A DNA stretch of 41,324 nucleotides from Gammaproteobacteria bacterium 39-13 (GTDB taxonomy: Bacteria; Pseudomonadota; Gammaproteobacteria; Berkiellales; Berkiellaceae): the NCBI GenBank assembly GCA_001898235.1, contig MKTN01000058.1:1-41324 (forward strand), written 5' to 3'. Positions 1 to 8,710 of this stretch are shown here, piece after piece (positions within the stretch are counted from its first letter, which is position 1; every line of letters starts with the position of its first letter). The position numbers and the translations under genes are program-made. The notes below the pieces were generated by a model, which saw only the letters and a program-made list of their open reading frames with translations, was not told where the DNA came from and did no database searches.

Positions 1-308
1 AAGCTAAGCGCTCCCCCTTTACAAAGTGGGAGATTTGTTCGCTTCGCTCACAAAACACAATTTTATCATTGAGCATTAACTCAACATTTCTTCCCTCACC
101 CGCTTCTATCCGCCTACGCTAAAGCTTCGACGCGATTCAAGCAGCGACCTCTCCCGCGACGCGGTAGAGGGGAATTTGTCTGCTGCGCAGACACAAAGAT
201 CCAAAATTTCAAAAGGAGTGCATTTACGAGAGGAATGAGCCAGCACCCACCTTCGCTAAGAAGCTTCGGCGTGGCAAGTAGCTGGCCCAGAAGACAGAAA
301 GGATTTTA
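1..308. repeat. Hairpin-rich intergenic repeat region
   Basis: There is no credible gene here. The stretch is a patchwork of short inverted repeats. CCTCT-C-CCGC pairs with GCGG-T-AGAGG around 148-171. TGTCTGC pairs with GCAGACA around 177-195. An arm GCCAGC near 239 pairs with GCTGGC near 281. The motif CGCTAA-AGCTTCG occurs twice in variant form, around 116-131 and 254-269. Such GC-rich interspersed palindromes are common between genes in AT-rich intracellular bacteria. The region lies downstream of mdh and could also help end its transcript, but no U-tract terminator is obvious. Confidence 0.5.
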
Positions 309-1280
<972 letters not shown>

Positions 1281-1288
1281 CTATGAAA

Positions 1289-2587
1289 TTATGAATGTTC
1301 TACTGCTGCCAACTGCGGTTTATGAACTTCCTTCAAGGGTTCAAGCGGGTAATGCGCAGGATACGGTAAACGCGCTACACCCGTTTCGATGGCCACTTTT
1401 GCCACTGCCGCACTTACTACCGGTAACAATCTGGGATCCGTTGGTTTGGGCAAAATGTAATCGGGACCATACGTCATTGGTTGAGTTGCCCCATAACATT
1501 TTAAAACCACTTCTGGCACAGGTTCTTTTGCCAAACTGCAAATCGCATGAACCGCCGCCATCATCATTTCTTGGTTAATACAGCGAGCACGCACATCGAG
1601 CGCACCACGGAAAATATAAGGGAAACAAAGTACATTGTTTACCTGATTAGGATAATCACTTCTACCTGTGGCTAAAATTAAATCATCACGCACCGAATGC
1701 GCTAATTTTGGATCAATTTCTGGATCAGGATTGGATAAAGCAAAAACAACTGGCTTTTTCGCCATGCTTTGCAACATACGTGCCGTCAGCAAATCAGGGC
1801 CAGAAACACCAATAAAGACATCCGCATCGACAATCGCTTCTTCTAAAGTACGTTTATCCGTTTCAGCAGCCAAAGCAAATTTATGCGTATTTAAGTCAGT
1901 TCGGCCAGTATGAATCACACCTTGTCTATCTATCATCAAAATCTGATCGCGACGCAATCCCATTGCTATCAATAAGCGCATCGATGCGATGCCAGCGGCA
2001 CCTGCACCGACGCAGACAACCTGAACTTCTGAAAGCTCTTTTTGCTGCAATTCTAAGGCGTTTAGCAAGGCCGCAACAATGATAATCGCTGTACCATGCT
2101 GATCGTCATGAAAAACAGGGATATCTAAACGATCGATCAATGCTTGCTCAATCTCAAAACATTGAGGTCCTTTGATGTCTTCCAAATTGATCCCACCAAA
2201 GGTAGGCGCAATGCGCGCAACGGTATTAATAAATTCTTGTGGATCAGAGGCTGCAATTTCAATATCAAATACGTCAATATTCGCAAAACGCTTGAACAAA
2301 ACTGCCTTACCTTCCATCACAGGTTTTGCAGCTAAGGGACCGACATCACCTAATCCTAAAACAGCCGTACCATTGGTAATCACCCCGACCAAATTGGATT
2401 TGAGTGTATAACGATAAGCTTCGTCTGGATTCGCTTTAATCGCCCGAACAGGTTCTGCAACCCCTGGCGTATAAGCAAGCGCTAAATCTCGTTGTGTTTC
2501 GGTTGGTTTGGTTAAAGTTACGCTTAGCTTCCCTGGCTGAGGATAGGCATGATAGTCCAATGCCGCTTTCTTTAAATCGTTTGTCAT
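1289..2587 (-). CDS. NAD(P)-dependent malic enzyme, short form
   Basis: Oxidative decarboxylation of malate to pyruvate and CO2. The 432 residues cover the malic N-terminal domain (YTPGVAEPVRAI near 39-50, then the catalytic Lys region in LGDVGPLAAKPVMEGKAVL) and the NAD-binding domain (DDQHGTA near 160-166, nucleotide motif GAGAAG near 193-198). It ends where the C-terminal phosphotransacetylase-like domain of E. coli MaeB would begin, so it is the short bacterial form. NAD or NADP preference cannot be read from the sequence with certainty. The start has AGGTAAG about 5 bases upstream. It is followed closely by mdh, which suggests a malate node operon, and is separated from rpmE upstream by a terminator. 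Confidence 0.95.
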   Translation of the reverse strand: MTNDLKKAALDYHAYPQPGKLSVTLTKPTETQRDLALAYTPGVAEPVRAIKANPDEAYRYTLKSNLVGVITNGTAVLGLGDVGPLAAKPVMEGKAVLFKRFANIDVFDIEIAASDPQEFINTVARIAPTFGGINLEDIKGPQCFEIEQALIDRLDIPVFHDDQHGTAIIIVAALLNALELQQKELSEVQVVCVGAGAAGIASMRLLIAMGLRRDQILMIDRQGVIHTGRTDLNTHKFALAAETDKRTLEEAIVDADVFIGVSGPDLLTARMLQSMAKKPVVFALSNPDPEIDPKLAHSVRDDLILATGRSDYPNQVNNVLCFPYIFRGALDVRARCINQEMMMAAVHAICSLAKEPVPEVVLKCYGATQPMTYGPDYILPKPTDPRLLPVVSAAVAKVAIETGVARLPYPAHYPLEPLKEVHKPQLAAVEHS

Positions 2588-2610
2588 AAAACTTACCTAT
2601 TGTATTGCTT

Positions 2611-2635
2611 CCCTAAGATTTTCCCCCTCTTAGGG
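2611..2635. repeat. Inverted repeat in the malic enzyme leader
   Basis: CCCTAAGA (2611-2618) and TCTTAGGG (2628-2635) form an 8-bp stem with a 9-base loop. It lies between the rpmE terminator and the malic enzyme start, so on the minus strand it falls in the promoter or leader of the malic enzyme-mdh transcript. It has no U-tract of its own. It could be an operator or a leader hairpin. Confidence 0.45.
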
Positions 2636-2636
2636 A

Positions 2637-2664
2637 ATAAAAAAAAGGGCGTCAAGCGCCCTCT
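2637..2664 (-). terminator. Rho-independent terminator of rpmE
   Basis: On the minus strand AGGGCG-CTTGA-CGCCCT forms a 6-bp GC-rich stem with a 5-base loop, followed at once by a run of eight T. It starts about 30 bp after the rpmE stop codon. Confidence 0.85.
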
Positions 2665-2693
2665 TTTCTTACTTCTAACACCACATGGGGAAA

Positions 2694-2942
2694 TTATTTT
2701 TTAGCTTCATCGCCGCTGGCTTCAGTTGTCGCTTTCTTATAAGTACCATAACGACGCATAAATTGGTCTACACGACCTGCTGTATCCACAATTTTATGCT
2801 TACCAGTATAAAAAGGATGGCACTCATTGCATACATCAACACGTATTGTATCAGATTTGTAGGTTGAACCGGTTTGAAATGTATTGCCGCAGCTGCAGAT
2901 TACTGTCTTTTGCTGATAATCTGGATGGATTTCTGGTTTCAT
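2694..2942 (-). CDS. rpmE: 50S ribosomal protein L31, zinc-binding type
   Basis: Component of the large ribosomal subunit at the central protuberance. The 82 residues starting [10 protein letters not shown] match L31. Cys16, Cys18, Cys38 and Cys41 (CSCG and [10 protein letters not shown]) form the zinc site of the C+ form. The reading frame is open for 11 more codons upstream, but every L31 begins at the MKP methionine, and GGGG lies about 10 bases before it, so that start is used. A promoter-like TTGAAA-N17-ATATAA lies just upstream on the minus strand, near an inverted repeat CACTATTT/AAATAGTG (2975-2982 and 3001-3008). The C-terminal tail is slightly long and charged. Single-gene transcript ended by the terminator downstream. 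Confidence 0.96.
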   Translation of the reverse strand: MKPEIHPDYQQKTVICSCGNTFQTGSTYKSDTIRVDVCNECHPFYTGKHKIVDTAGRVDQFMRRYGTYKKATTEASGDEAKK

Positions 2943-3191
2943 TGTTGTATACCCCGTTATATTGGCAATCGCCACACTATTTCAAGAGGAAAAAGTCCGT
3001 AAATAGTGCACCATACCTCGTTAAAATAAGTTCGACATCATAGCCGACCTAGCTTATTCAAGCAAGGCACTAGGTCTAACTCATGCGCCGTTCGCCCCTG
3101 GACTATGTTTGTTTTCTGAATAATTATCAGAATAATGCTACAATAAAAATCCTAGAGATGAAAGCCCTAAATTAAGGCGCAGGTACACAAG

Positions 3192-3482
3192 ATGATTACC
3201 GATGATGATCTTTTCGCTTTTTGTGGGTTATCGCCCGAGGAAGTGGCAGCGATTGCAGAACATGATCATGAAAATCTTATCCTTTCTATCGCGCATGGTG
3301 AAACGTTGCTTGAAGATGAAAAAAAGGGAGTTGTCACAATAAAGCACTATCTAGAGGAAAATATTGCTGCTGCAAAATCCAAAGGCGATAAAACACACGA
3401 AGAGGCACTGAAAAAAGTTTACCAGGCTTTTGATAAGGCGCACCCTACTGTAGCTGAAGAATTCAGTAAGAAACGCCTTTAA
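3192..3482 (+). CDS. Small acidic protein of unknown function
   Basis: A 96-residue soluble protein I do not recognise. It is strongly acidic in the first half (MITDDD, EHDHEN, LLEDEKK) and helical throughout, with a Lys/Glu-rich second half ending EEFSKKRL. It has no signal peptide, membrane segment or Cys pair. The ATG at 3192 has AAGGCGCAGG a few bases upstream. A TACAAT -10-like element is at 3139-3144, next to a palindrome TTCTGA...TCAGAA (3114-3132) that could be an operator. It is convergent with the next gene, 11 bp away. Real by codon pattern and ribosome site; function unknown. Confidence 0.7.
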   Translation: MITDDDLFAFCGLSPEEVAAIAEHDHENLILSIAHGETLLEDEKKGVVTIKHYLEENIAAAKSKGDKTHEEALKKVYQAFDKAHPTVAEEFSKKRL

Positions 3483-3493
3483 AGCCTTTCAAA

Positions 3494-3877
3494 TTAAACT
3501 TTATTCCAATTTTCTGGCTCACCTTCATCCCATTGGTGAACAACGTCTTCTGGAATCGCGACATTGCGTGACTCATCCCACCTCAAATTACCGGTTTCTT
3601 TGTCTTTAATATCACGAATAGCATCTTCAAGACGTTGATAGCATCCGATAGAATCCTCATCAAATCCCAAATAGTATTGATGACTTTCTTCGGATTCCAC
3701 AATCCAAAAAGTGCCTAATTTTGTTTTATGGAACCACATAGGCATACCCTCTTTATCTGAATCTTTTTTCTTTGTTTGTTGTGTAGACATTTTTCTTCCT
3801 TGAAAAGTTGCATTAATTACGGGGATCGCCACTAATATCAGCCCCAACCCAAACAGTAGGAAAGGCTCTGGTATCAT
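3494..3877 (-). CDS. Small protein with an N-terminal hydrophobic segment, unknown
   Basis: The frame from the ATG at 3877 gives 127 residues. Residues 1-29 contain PEPFLLFGLGLILVA...GRK, a hydrophobic segment flanked by PEP and basic residues, reminiscent of a PEP-type sorting signal but at the wrong end of the protein. Residues 30-127 are soluble and charged, with aromatic motifs (MWFHKTKLGTFWIVE, DEDSIGCYQRLEDAIRDI). A second start at 3790 (MSTQQTKKKD) has a very good ribosome site (AAGGAAG) and would give a 98-residue soluble protein. I think that may be the main product. The 3877 start overlaps the stop of an upstream 42-codon ORF (TAATG), which suggests translational coupling. Function unknown. 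Confidence 0.6.
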   Translation of the reverse strand: MIPEPFLLFGLGLILVAIPVINATFQGRKMSTQQTKKKDSDKEGMPMWFHKTKLGTFWIVESEESHQYYLGFDEDSIGCYQRLEDAIRDIKDKETGNLRWDESRNVAIPEDVVHQWDEGEPENWNKV

Positions 3878-4005
3878 TACCTGTACCCTAAAAACGGGGG
3901 AGCAAGCTGCACCGTAATGTCACCAAACATCGGTTGAGTCGCAACAACCCAAAAAGAAGCACACAATATGACAATTAACACAATTCCCAGATGAGACCGC
4001 TTCAT
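3877..4005 (-). CDS. 42-residue single-pass membrane peptide
   Basis: A short reading frame, MKRSHLGIVLIVILCASFWVV then a short tail ending APPFLGYR. One hydrophobic segment spans about residues 7-24 behind a basic N-terminus, so it is either a small inner-membrane peptide or a cleaved secreted one. AAGGGA lies about 9 bases before the ATG. Its TAA shares one base with the next ATG (TAATG at 3875-3879), typical of coupled genes. I do not recognise it. Support is the ribosome site, the membrane-like composition and the exact junction; with 42 codons, chance remains possible. Confidence 0.45.
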   Translation of the reverse strand: MKRSHLGIVLIVILCASFWVVATQPMFGDITVQLAPPFLGYR

Positions 4006-4350
4006 TTTGAAAAATCCCTTTCTTATTGTTGCCTATATTCTCTAAAGCAATGCGAATGCCAACTTCTCACCAAGAATGATGTTTTGATGCGAATTCTATG
4101 AAATTACTCATTATTTTCTCGATTGTTTTGCACAAGGAAACAGACACTCTGTATCGTTATTTATTTTAAATATTTAGAATGTAAAAAGCCTTGACAGCAT
4201 TTTTTAAAATACAAAAAATTCTTTCTTATTTTCTGTATTCTGAAATGGCAAAAGTCTCAATGTCTTATTCAGAAAGTTCTTACGATTTTATTTTTTTATG
4301 CTTTCTTGTCGATCCACAACTTTTTTCAGCCAAGCAAAGTACTCATCACA

Positions 4351-4379
4351 TGACCGTAACAGGTTATTCCGTATATAAT
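4351..4379 (+). promoter_or_regulatory. Promoter of the 4410 gene-uppP pair
   Basis: A perfect -10 hexamer TATAAT (4374-4379) lies 17 bp after a weak -35-like TGACCG (4351-4356). Transcription would begin near 4386, so the downstream gene must start at 4410 and not at the earlier in-frame methionine at 4191. The 4006-4350 stretch upstream is AT-rich and otherwise shows no convincing gene; a second TTGACA is at 4190-4195. Confidence 0.6.
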
Positions 4380-4409
4380 GTGGATAAAGCTTCTTTCAGG
4401 GAAAAAGAA

Positions 4410-4859
4410 ATGCGAAATACAGTTTTATTACTAACTTTTTCTTTATGCATCCAATCTGCTGCCTTGTGGGCTAAAGACGAGCCCTCAACTTATAAGGGCC
4501 CTCCTACTCCCAGCATGGTTGAAAATGTCATGCCTAAAAAAGATTGGATAGCACACATAAATAATTCTCTTCCCGGGCTACTGTGCGATCCTAACCAATA
4601 TTTTGTTCAATGCTTTCAAGTCAATGCCAAAGAATGCACTGAATTTACTCAGCTTCTTGTACAAGCCTGTTTAAACAATGTTGCTTTAGCGTTGCCTCCA
4701 GAACTGGATCCGCAGCAAGGAGAATATTGGGGACAAATTGTTGGTCGTTGCAGCTATGATCTCTATGAAAAATTCATGCATGAAAAAAAACGTGATCTAC
4801 CCAACTGCAATAAAATTGAGAAAAATGACACCCCCAAACCTTCACAGGCAATACCATGA
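4410..4859 (+). CDS. Secreted cysteine-containing protein, unknown
   Basis: 149 residues. Start chosen at 4410 because a TATAAT promoter lies just upstream, AGGGA precedes it, and the protein then opens with a clean signal peptide (MRNTVLLLTFSLCIQSAALWA, cleavage likely near residue 22). The mature part is about 125 residues with six cysteines (LLCDP, VQCF, KECTE, QACLN, GRCSY, PNCNK), consistent with three disulfides in the periplasm. Its stop overlaps the uppP start (ATGA at 4856-4859), so the two are translationally coupled. I do not recognise the family. The coupling suggests a role at the envelope together with undecaprenyl phosphate recycling, but that is inference. Confidence 0.75.
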   Translation: MRNTVLLLTFSLCIQSAALWAKDEPSTYKGPPTPSMVENVMPKKDWIAHINNSLPGLLCDPNQYFVQCFQVNAKECTEFTQLLVQACLNNVALALPPELDPQQGEYWGQIVGRCSYDLYEKFMHEKKRDLPNCNKIEKNDTPKPSQAIP

Positions 4860-5656
4860 GCCAAACCCTTGAAACGATTGCCCTAGCCATTGTGCAAGGA
4901 TTAACAGAATTTTTACCTGTATCAAGCTCTGCACATTTGATTTTAGTTCCACTCTTAACAGGATGGCCAGATCAAGGGCTGGCATTTGATATTGCCGTCC
5001 ATATTGGAACATTAGTAGCAGTCTGTATCTATTTTCGTAAAGAAATCTTTAGACTACTATGGGGTTTCTGGCGCTCTTTAATTGGACGCCCTTCTCGATT
5101 TTATAGTGCCCTTGCCTGGCAGTTAATTGTCGCTTCTGTTCCCATTGCTTTAATTGGGTTACTGGCACACGATTTTGTCGCTACCACATTACGCTCACCC
5201 CTTGTGATTGCCTGTTCCACGATTGGTTTTGGTTTATTGCTCTGTTTTAGCGATTATTTTCGTACGCATCCTAAGCGTCTGGGTCAATTGCAATGGAAAG
5301 ACGTCCTCATTATTGGCATGGCACAAACCTTAGCGTTAATACCTGGAACCTCAAGATCTGGCATTACCCTCACAGCCGGTCTCTCACTTGGGTTTAATCG
5401 CGCCTCGAGCGCTAAATTTTCCTTTTTACTATCCATTCCGGTTATTTTACTCGCTGGAACCTATGAAGGGTATAAAGTTGCCACATCACCGCATGCTATT
5501 GCTTGGGGACAGCTTAGTTTGGGAATAGCCTTTGCTGCTTTAAGCGCCTATTTTTGCATTCATGCCTTTTTCCGGTTAATTCGTAAAATCGGGATGCTTC
5601 CTTTTGTGTGCTATCGATTAATGTTAGGAGCATTTTTGCTACTGATGTTTTGGTAA
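4856..5656 (+). CDS. uppP: Undecaprenyl-diphosphatase
   Basis: Integral inner-membrane enzyme that dephosphorylates undecaprenyl pyrophosphate to regenerate the lipid carrier for peptidoglycan and O-antigen; overproduction gives bacitracin resistance. 266 residues, the usual family length. The two signature motifs are intact: EFLPVSSSAH at 18-27 with catalytic Glu18 and His27, and PGTSRSG at 163-169 with Arg167. About seven or eight hydrophobic helices. The start overlaps the stop of the preceding secreted-protein gene. A stem GGGGAAAA/TTTTCCCC (5691-5713) follows the stop, but without a U-tract. Confidence 0.97.
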   Translation: MSQTLETIALAIVQGLTEFLPVSSSAHLILVPLLTGWPDQGLAFDIAVHIGTLVAVCIYFRKEIFRLLWGFWRSLIGRPSRFYSALAWQLIVASVPIALIGLLAHDFVATTLRSPLVIACSTIGFGLLLCFSDYFRTHPKRLGQLQWKDVLIIGMAQTLALIPGTSRSGITLTAGLSLGFNRASSAKFSFLLSIPVILLAGTYEGYKVATSPHAIAWGQLSLGIAFAALSAYFCIHAFFRLIRKIGMLPFVCYRLMLGAFLLLMFW

Positions 5657-5699
5657 TCCATCTACTTCTATCACTTTGGCGGAATTGAATGGGGAAAAC

Positions 5700-5727
5700 T
5701 TGACTTTTTCCCCCTCTGCCCTACAAT
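5700..5727 (+). promoter_or_regulatory. Sigma-70 promoter of the riboswitch transcript
   Basis: TTGACT (5700-5705), a 16-bp spacer, then TACAAT (5722-5727). Transcription would begin around 5734, a few bases before the TPP aptamer. Confidence 0.7.
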
Positions 5728-5740
5728 TCCTACATCCTAA

Positions 5741-5823
5741 ATCTGGGGTGCCAAACGGCTGAGAACCTGTCCAAAAACAGGTACCCATTGAACCTGATCT
5801 GGGTAATACCAGCGAAGGGAGAT
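5741..5823 (+). promoter_or_regulatory. TPP (thiamine pyrophosphate) riboswitch
   Basis: All conserved TPP aptamer blocks are present: GGGGTGCC near 5745, CTGAGA near 5759, a P3 hairpin ACCTGT/ACAGGT, then ACCC, GAACCTGATCTGGGTAATAC and CAGCGAAGGGA ending at 5820. The closing P1 helix pairs ATCT (5741-5744) with AGAT (5820-5823). The 3' strand of P1 and the adjacent GGGA are also the ribosome site for the ATG at 5830. When TPP binds and stabilises P1, that site should be hidden, so control is most simply translational. No terminator hairpin fits between the aptamer and the gene. Confidence 0.95.
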
Positions 5824-5829
5824 CAAAAG

Positions 5830-6411
5830 ATGAATTGGTTAGATCCTGTAGGCGCAGGTTTTTCGCTCATTTGCACTTATTATTTCACAACAGCTCGACG
5901 TTTAGCCTGGCTCTTAGGCATGATTGCGATTGTGCTTAACGTTATCTTATATTGGCAAAAAGGTATTTATGGCTCTTTAGTCCTTGAAGCTGTTTATTTT
6001 GTAAGCATGATTTATGGTTGGTATGAATGGTCTCATGGCGCAACACGTCAAGAGCGCCCTATTCGTTATCTCACTGCAAAAGAAATCTTTGGTTTGCTCC
6101 CTATTGCCCTATTGGGTATTACTGCATCAATCATTGCCTTAAAAGCGTTCACTGATTCCGATGTTGCCTATTTAGATGGCACAACAACTGCCTTGAGTTT
6201 ACTTGCACAATGGCTACTATGCCTTAAAATTATTCACTGTTGGATATTGTGGTTCGTGGTAGATGCCTTAATGGCATGCTTGCAATTGCATAAAGGTTTG
6301 ACTTTCCACAGCGCTATTTATTGGCTGTATCTGATACTAGCGGTAACGGGTTATTTTCGCTGGCGCAAAATTTATATCATGGAAAACAAAAACATATCCT
6401 ATGTCACCTAA
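5830..6411 (+). CDS. pnuT: PnuC-family transporter, probably thiamine (PnuT)
   Basis: Inner-membrane permease of the PnuC family, 193 residues with about seven hydrophobic helices. The family motif WxxW is seen in GWYEWSHG near residue 65. The frame is open upstream to 5788, but those codons lie inside the TPP aptamer, so the ATG at 5830, 6 bp after the aptamer, is the start. PnuC proteins import nicotinamide riboside, while those under TPP control (PnuT) carry thiamine; the riboswitch makes thiamine the likely cargo. No thiamin biosynthesis gene is adjacent, which fits a salvage-dependent organism, though biosynthesis could lie elsewhere. Confidence 0.9.
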   Translation: MNWLDPVGAGFSLICTYYFTTARRLAWLLGMIAIVLNVILYWQKGIYGSLVLEAVYFVSMIYGWYEWSHGATRQERPIRYLTAKEIFGLLPIALLGITASIIALKAFTDSDVAYLDGTTTALSLLAQWLLCLKIIHCWILWFVVDALMACLQLHKGLTFHSAIYWLYLILAVTGYFRWRKIYIMENKNISYVT

Positions 6412-6412
6412 A

Positions 6413-8554
6413 TTAATGTAATTTCTTCCCTAAATACATTTGGCCACCCTCTTGTATTTTTTCGCGTATATATTCCGTTGTTTCAGAAAAAGTCATTGGT
6501 TTTGCAAAAAGAAATCCTTGTAAACTCTCACACCCTAAAGATGTCAAGTATTCCGCCTGTGCTTCGGTTTCAACGCCTTCAGCTAGAGTAGCCATGTCTA
6601 GACGTTTAGCAAGATCGATAATTGCAGCAATAATCGCTTTGTGTCTTTCATTGTCATGGTAACTCAAAGATTGCACAAAGGAGCGATCTATCTTGATGAC
6701 ATCGATGGGAAAATCTTTTAAATAGCTTAAGCAGGAATATCCCGTGCCAAAATCATCCATCGCAATTTGAAAGCCCATACTTTTCAGTTGACGAAGTTTA
6801 TGCATGACGTCACCCACATCATGTGCAAAAACCGATTCAGTAATTTCAAATTGAAATCGATTGGGATGAATATGAAACACAGTAAAACACTTCACTAAAT
6901 CATCAAGAAAATCCTCTCGTTGCAACTCATTGACAGATAAATTGACACTTAAGGTAAAATTCTCTAAACCAATCTGTTGCCATAGGAGGCAGCTCTCACA
7001 CGTTTTTTGTAATACCCACTGACCAATATTACCAATAAACCCCATTTCTTCAGCAATGGGGATAAACTGCTTGGGTGGAATCAATCCCAACTCAGGATGA
7101 TGCCATCTCACTAAGGCTTCCAAACCAATCAACTCGCCTGTTGTTGCTGAAACTTGCGGATGAAAATACAAATCCAACTGATTAGACTGAATAGCAACAC
7201 GTAAATCATTTGAAAGCCGCATCATTCTATCAGCTTCTAAATTCAGATCTGGCTTATAATATTGGTAATTGTTTTTGCCACTCTTTTTTACCATACTCAT
7301 GGCAAAATCAGCATACTGCACTAACTTACGCGCATCACTACTATCATTAGGATAAAGCGCAATACCAATGCTCGCGGTAAGATAATACTTTTGACCATTT
7401 AACTCTATAGAGGGTAATAAAGCTCGATTAATCTTAATGGCAACCCGTGCGGCATCATTTGGATGATTGACGTGAGTCAGCATCACCATAAATTCATCTC
7501 CCCCTACACGGGCGAGAATATCTGTTTCACGGATAACGGTTTGGATTCTATCAACCACTTTTAATAAAATTTCGTCACCGCTCAAATGCCCCAAGGCATC
7601 ATTAATCGTTTTAAATCCATCTAAATCAATGAATAAAACTGCGCATTTTGTATGATAACGATTACAATAAGAAATGACATGCTCTAAGCGATGAATAAAG
7701 GCCTTGCGATTAAAAAGTCCAGTCAAATCATCTTCAATCGACATATGACGTACTTCTTCGCTAAGATATTTTGTTTCTGAAATATCACGAAAGGAAAGAA
7801 CATACCCTTCTAAATGCATTAATTCATTGAATATTGGCGTTAAGCTGATTTCAACCATACAAGACTGCTGGTTATGTGCGAGCGTTAACATATATTGACC
7901 AATCACCGCCAATTGATTACTGATTTGAATTTGATGCATTCCTTGCGACAAGCTTTGAGCAAATGTGATATCGATATGCTCTGCATAAGCGTCGATCTTT
8001 TTCCCAATAAGTGATTCAAGAGGTTGATTAAGATATAATGCAGCTGCAGGGTTGGCAAACGTAATCACACCATCAAGATTGACACCAAGCATCCCATCCG
8101 ATACTGTCGCTAAGACTGCTTCACTATTTTTCTTCAGCCGTGTGTTTTCACGATAACGGATTTCCTCTTTCAAAACTCGCTCTAACGTCATAGGCAACCG
8201 TTTGAGATAATTGCCCTGTTTATCTTTAATTAAAAAATCTCGTGCCCCTTTTCGAAATACCTGCATGCCCATTTTTTCTTCTGTTTCACTGGCCATGACA
8301 ATAGTTGGGATCATTCTGGCACTGATAAGGCTTATCCCTTCAAGGAATTCTATGGCATTGCCATCATTAACCTGGTATTGAAAAATGATGCCATCTATAG
8401 GTTTCTCAAGCACGATTCTAATTGCTTCTTTGATATTTTTAGCACGGAAAATTTTTGCTTGAAAAGAAGGGATCTCCAATTCATGCAAAAATGACCCTGC
8501 TATATCATCAACATTTTCAACCAAAAGAATGTTTACTTGAGTTTTATCAACCAT
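6413..8554 (-). CDS. REC-PAS-GGDEF-EAL cyclic-di-GMP protein
   Basis: Multidomain second-messenger regulator, 713 residues. Order: receiver-like domain (about 7-125), PAS (about 145-260), diguanylate cyclase (about 275-435), phosphodiesterase (about 445-700). The cyclase signature GGDEF is intact at 351-355, with an allosteric I-site RETD at 342-345, five residues before it. The EAL signature is at 479-481 and DDFGTGYS at 600-607, so both halves could be active. In the receiver domain the phospho-acceptor Asp is replaced by Gln59 (in IIFQYQVNDG), so it is probably not controlled by phosphorylation. No membrane segment, so cytosolic. It is convergent with the transporter gene, leaving 1 bp between them, and has no kinase neighbour. 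Which activity dominates cannot be told from sequence. Confidence 0.95.
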   Translation of the reverse strand: MVDKTQVNILLVENVDDIAGSFLHELEIPSFQAKIFRAKNIKEAIRIVLEKPIDGIIFQYQVNDGNAIEFLEGISLISARMIPTIVMASETEEKMGMQVFRKGARDFLIKDKQGNYLKRLPMTLERVLKEEIRYRENTRLKKNSEAVLATVSDGMLGVNLDGVITFANPAAALYLNQPLESLIGKKIDAYAEHIDITFAQSLSQGMHQIQISNQLAVIGQYMLTLAHNQQSCMVEISLTPIFNELMHLEGYVLSFRDISETKYLSEEVRHMSIEDDLTGLFNRKAFIHRLEHVISYCNRYHTKCAVLFIDLDGFKTINDALGHLSGDEILLKVVDRIQTVIRETDILARVGGDEFMVMLTHVNHPNDAARVAIKINRALLPSIELNGQKYYLTASIGIALYPNDSSDARKLVQYADFAMSMVKKSGKNNYQYYKPDLNLEADRMMRLSNDLRVAIQSNQLDLYFHPQVSATTGELIGLEALVRWHHPELGLIPPKQFIPIAEEMGFIGNIGQWVLQKTCESCLLWQQIGLENFTLSVNLSVNELQREDFLDDLVKCFTVFHIHPNRFQFEITESVFAHDVGDVMHKLRQLKSMGFQIAMDDFGTGYSCLSYLKDFPIDVIKIDRSFVQSLSYHDNERHKAIIAAIIDLAKRLDMATLAEGVETEAQAEYLTSLGCESLQGFLFAKPMTFSETTEYIREKIQEGGQMYLGKKLH

Positions 8555-8710
8555 CTTTATGAACCATTTTTTTTCAACTTTAGCAAATCATGATGTATGT
8601 CGATTCTTTAAGTTATAAGTATCTCGCTAGATGCGTTTATAGGTTGTAATTATCATCAGATAGAATAAACTATTCGCCTCTGGTTAATCATCGGCAGTTG
8701 TGTGGAGTCT

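Noticed and set aside
4191..4409. 73-residue N-terminal extension of the secreted protein before uppP
   Set aside because: A TATAAT promoter lies inside it and the methionine at 4410 begins a proper signal peptide with a ribosome site.
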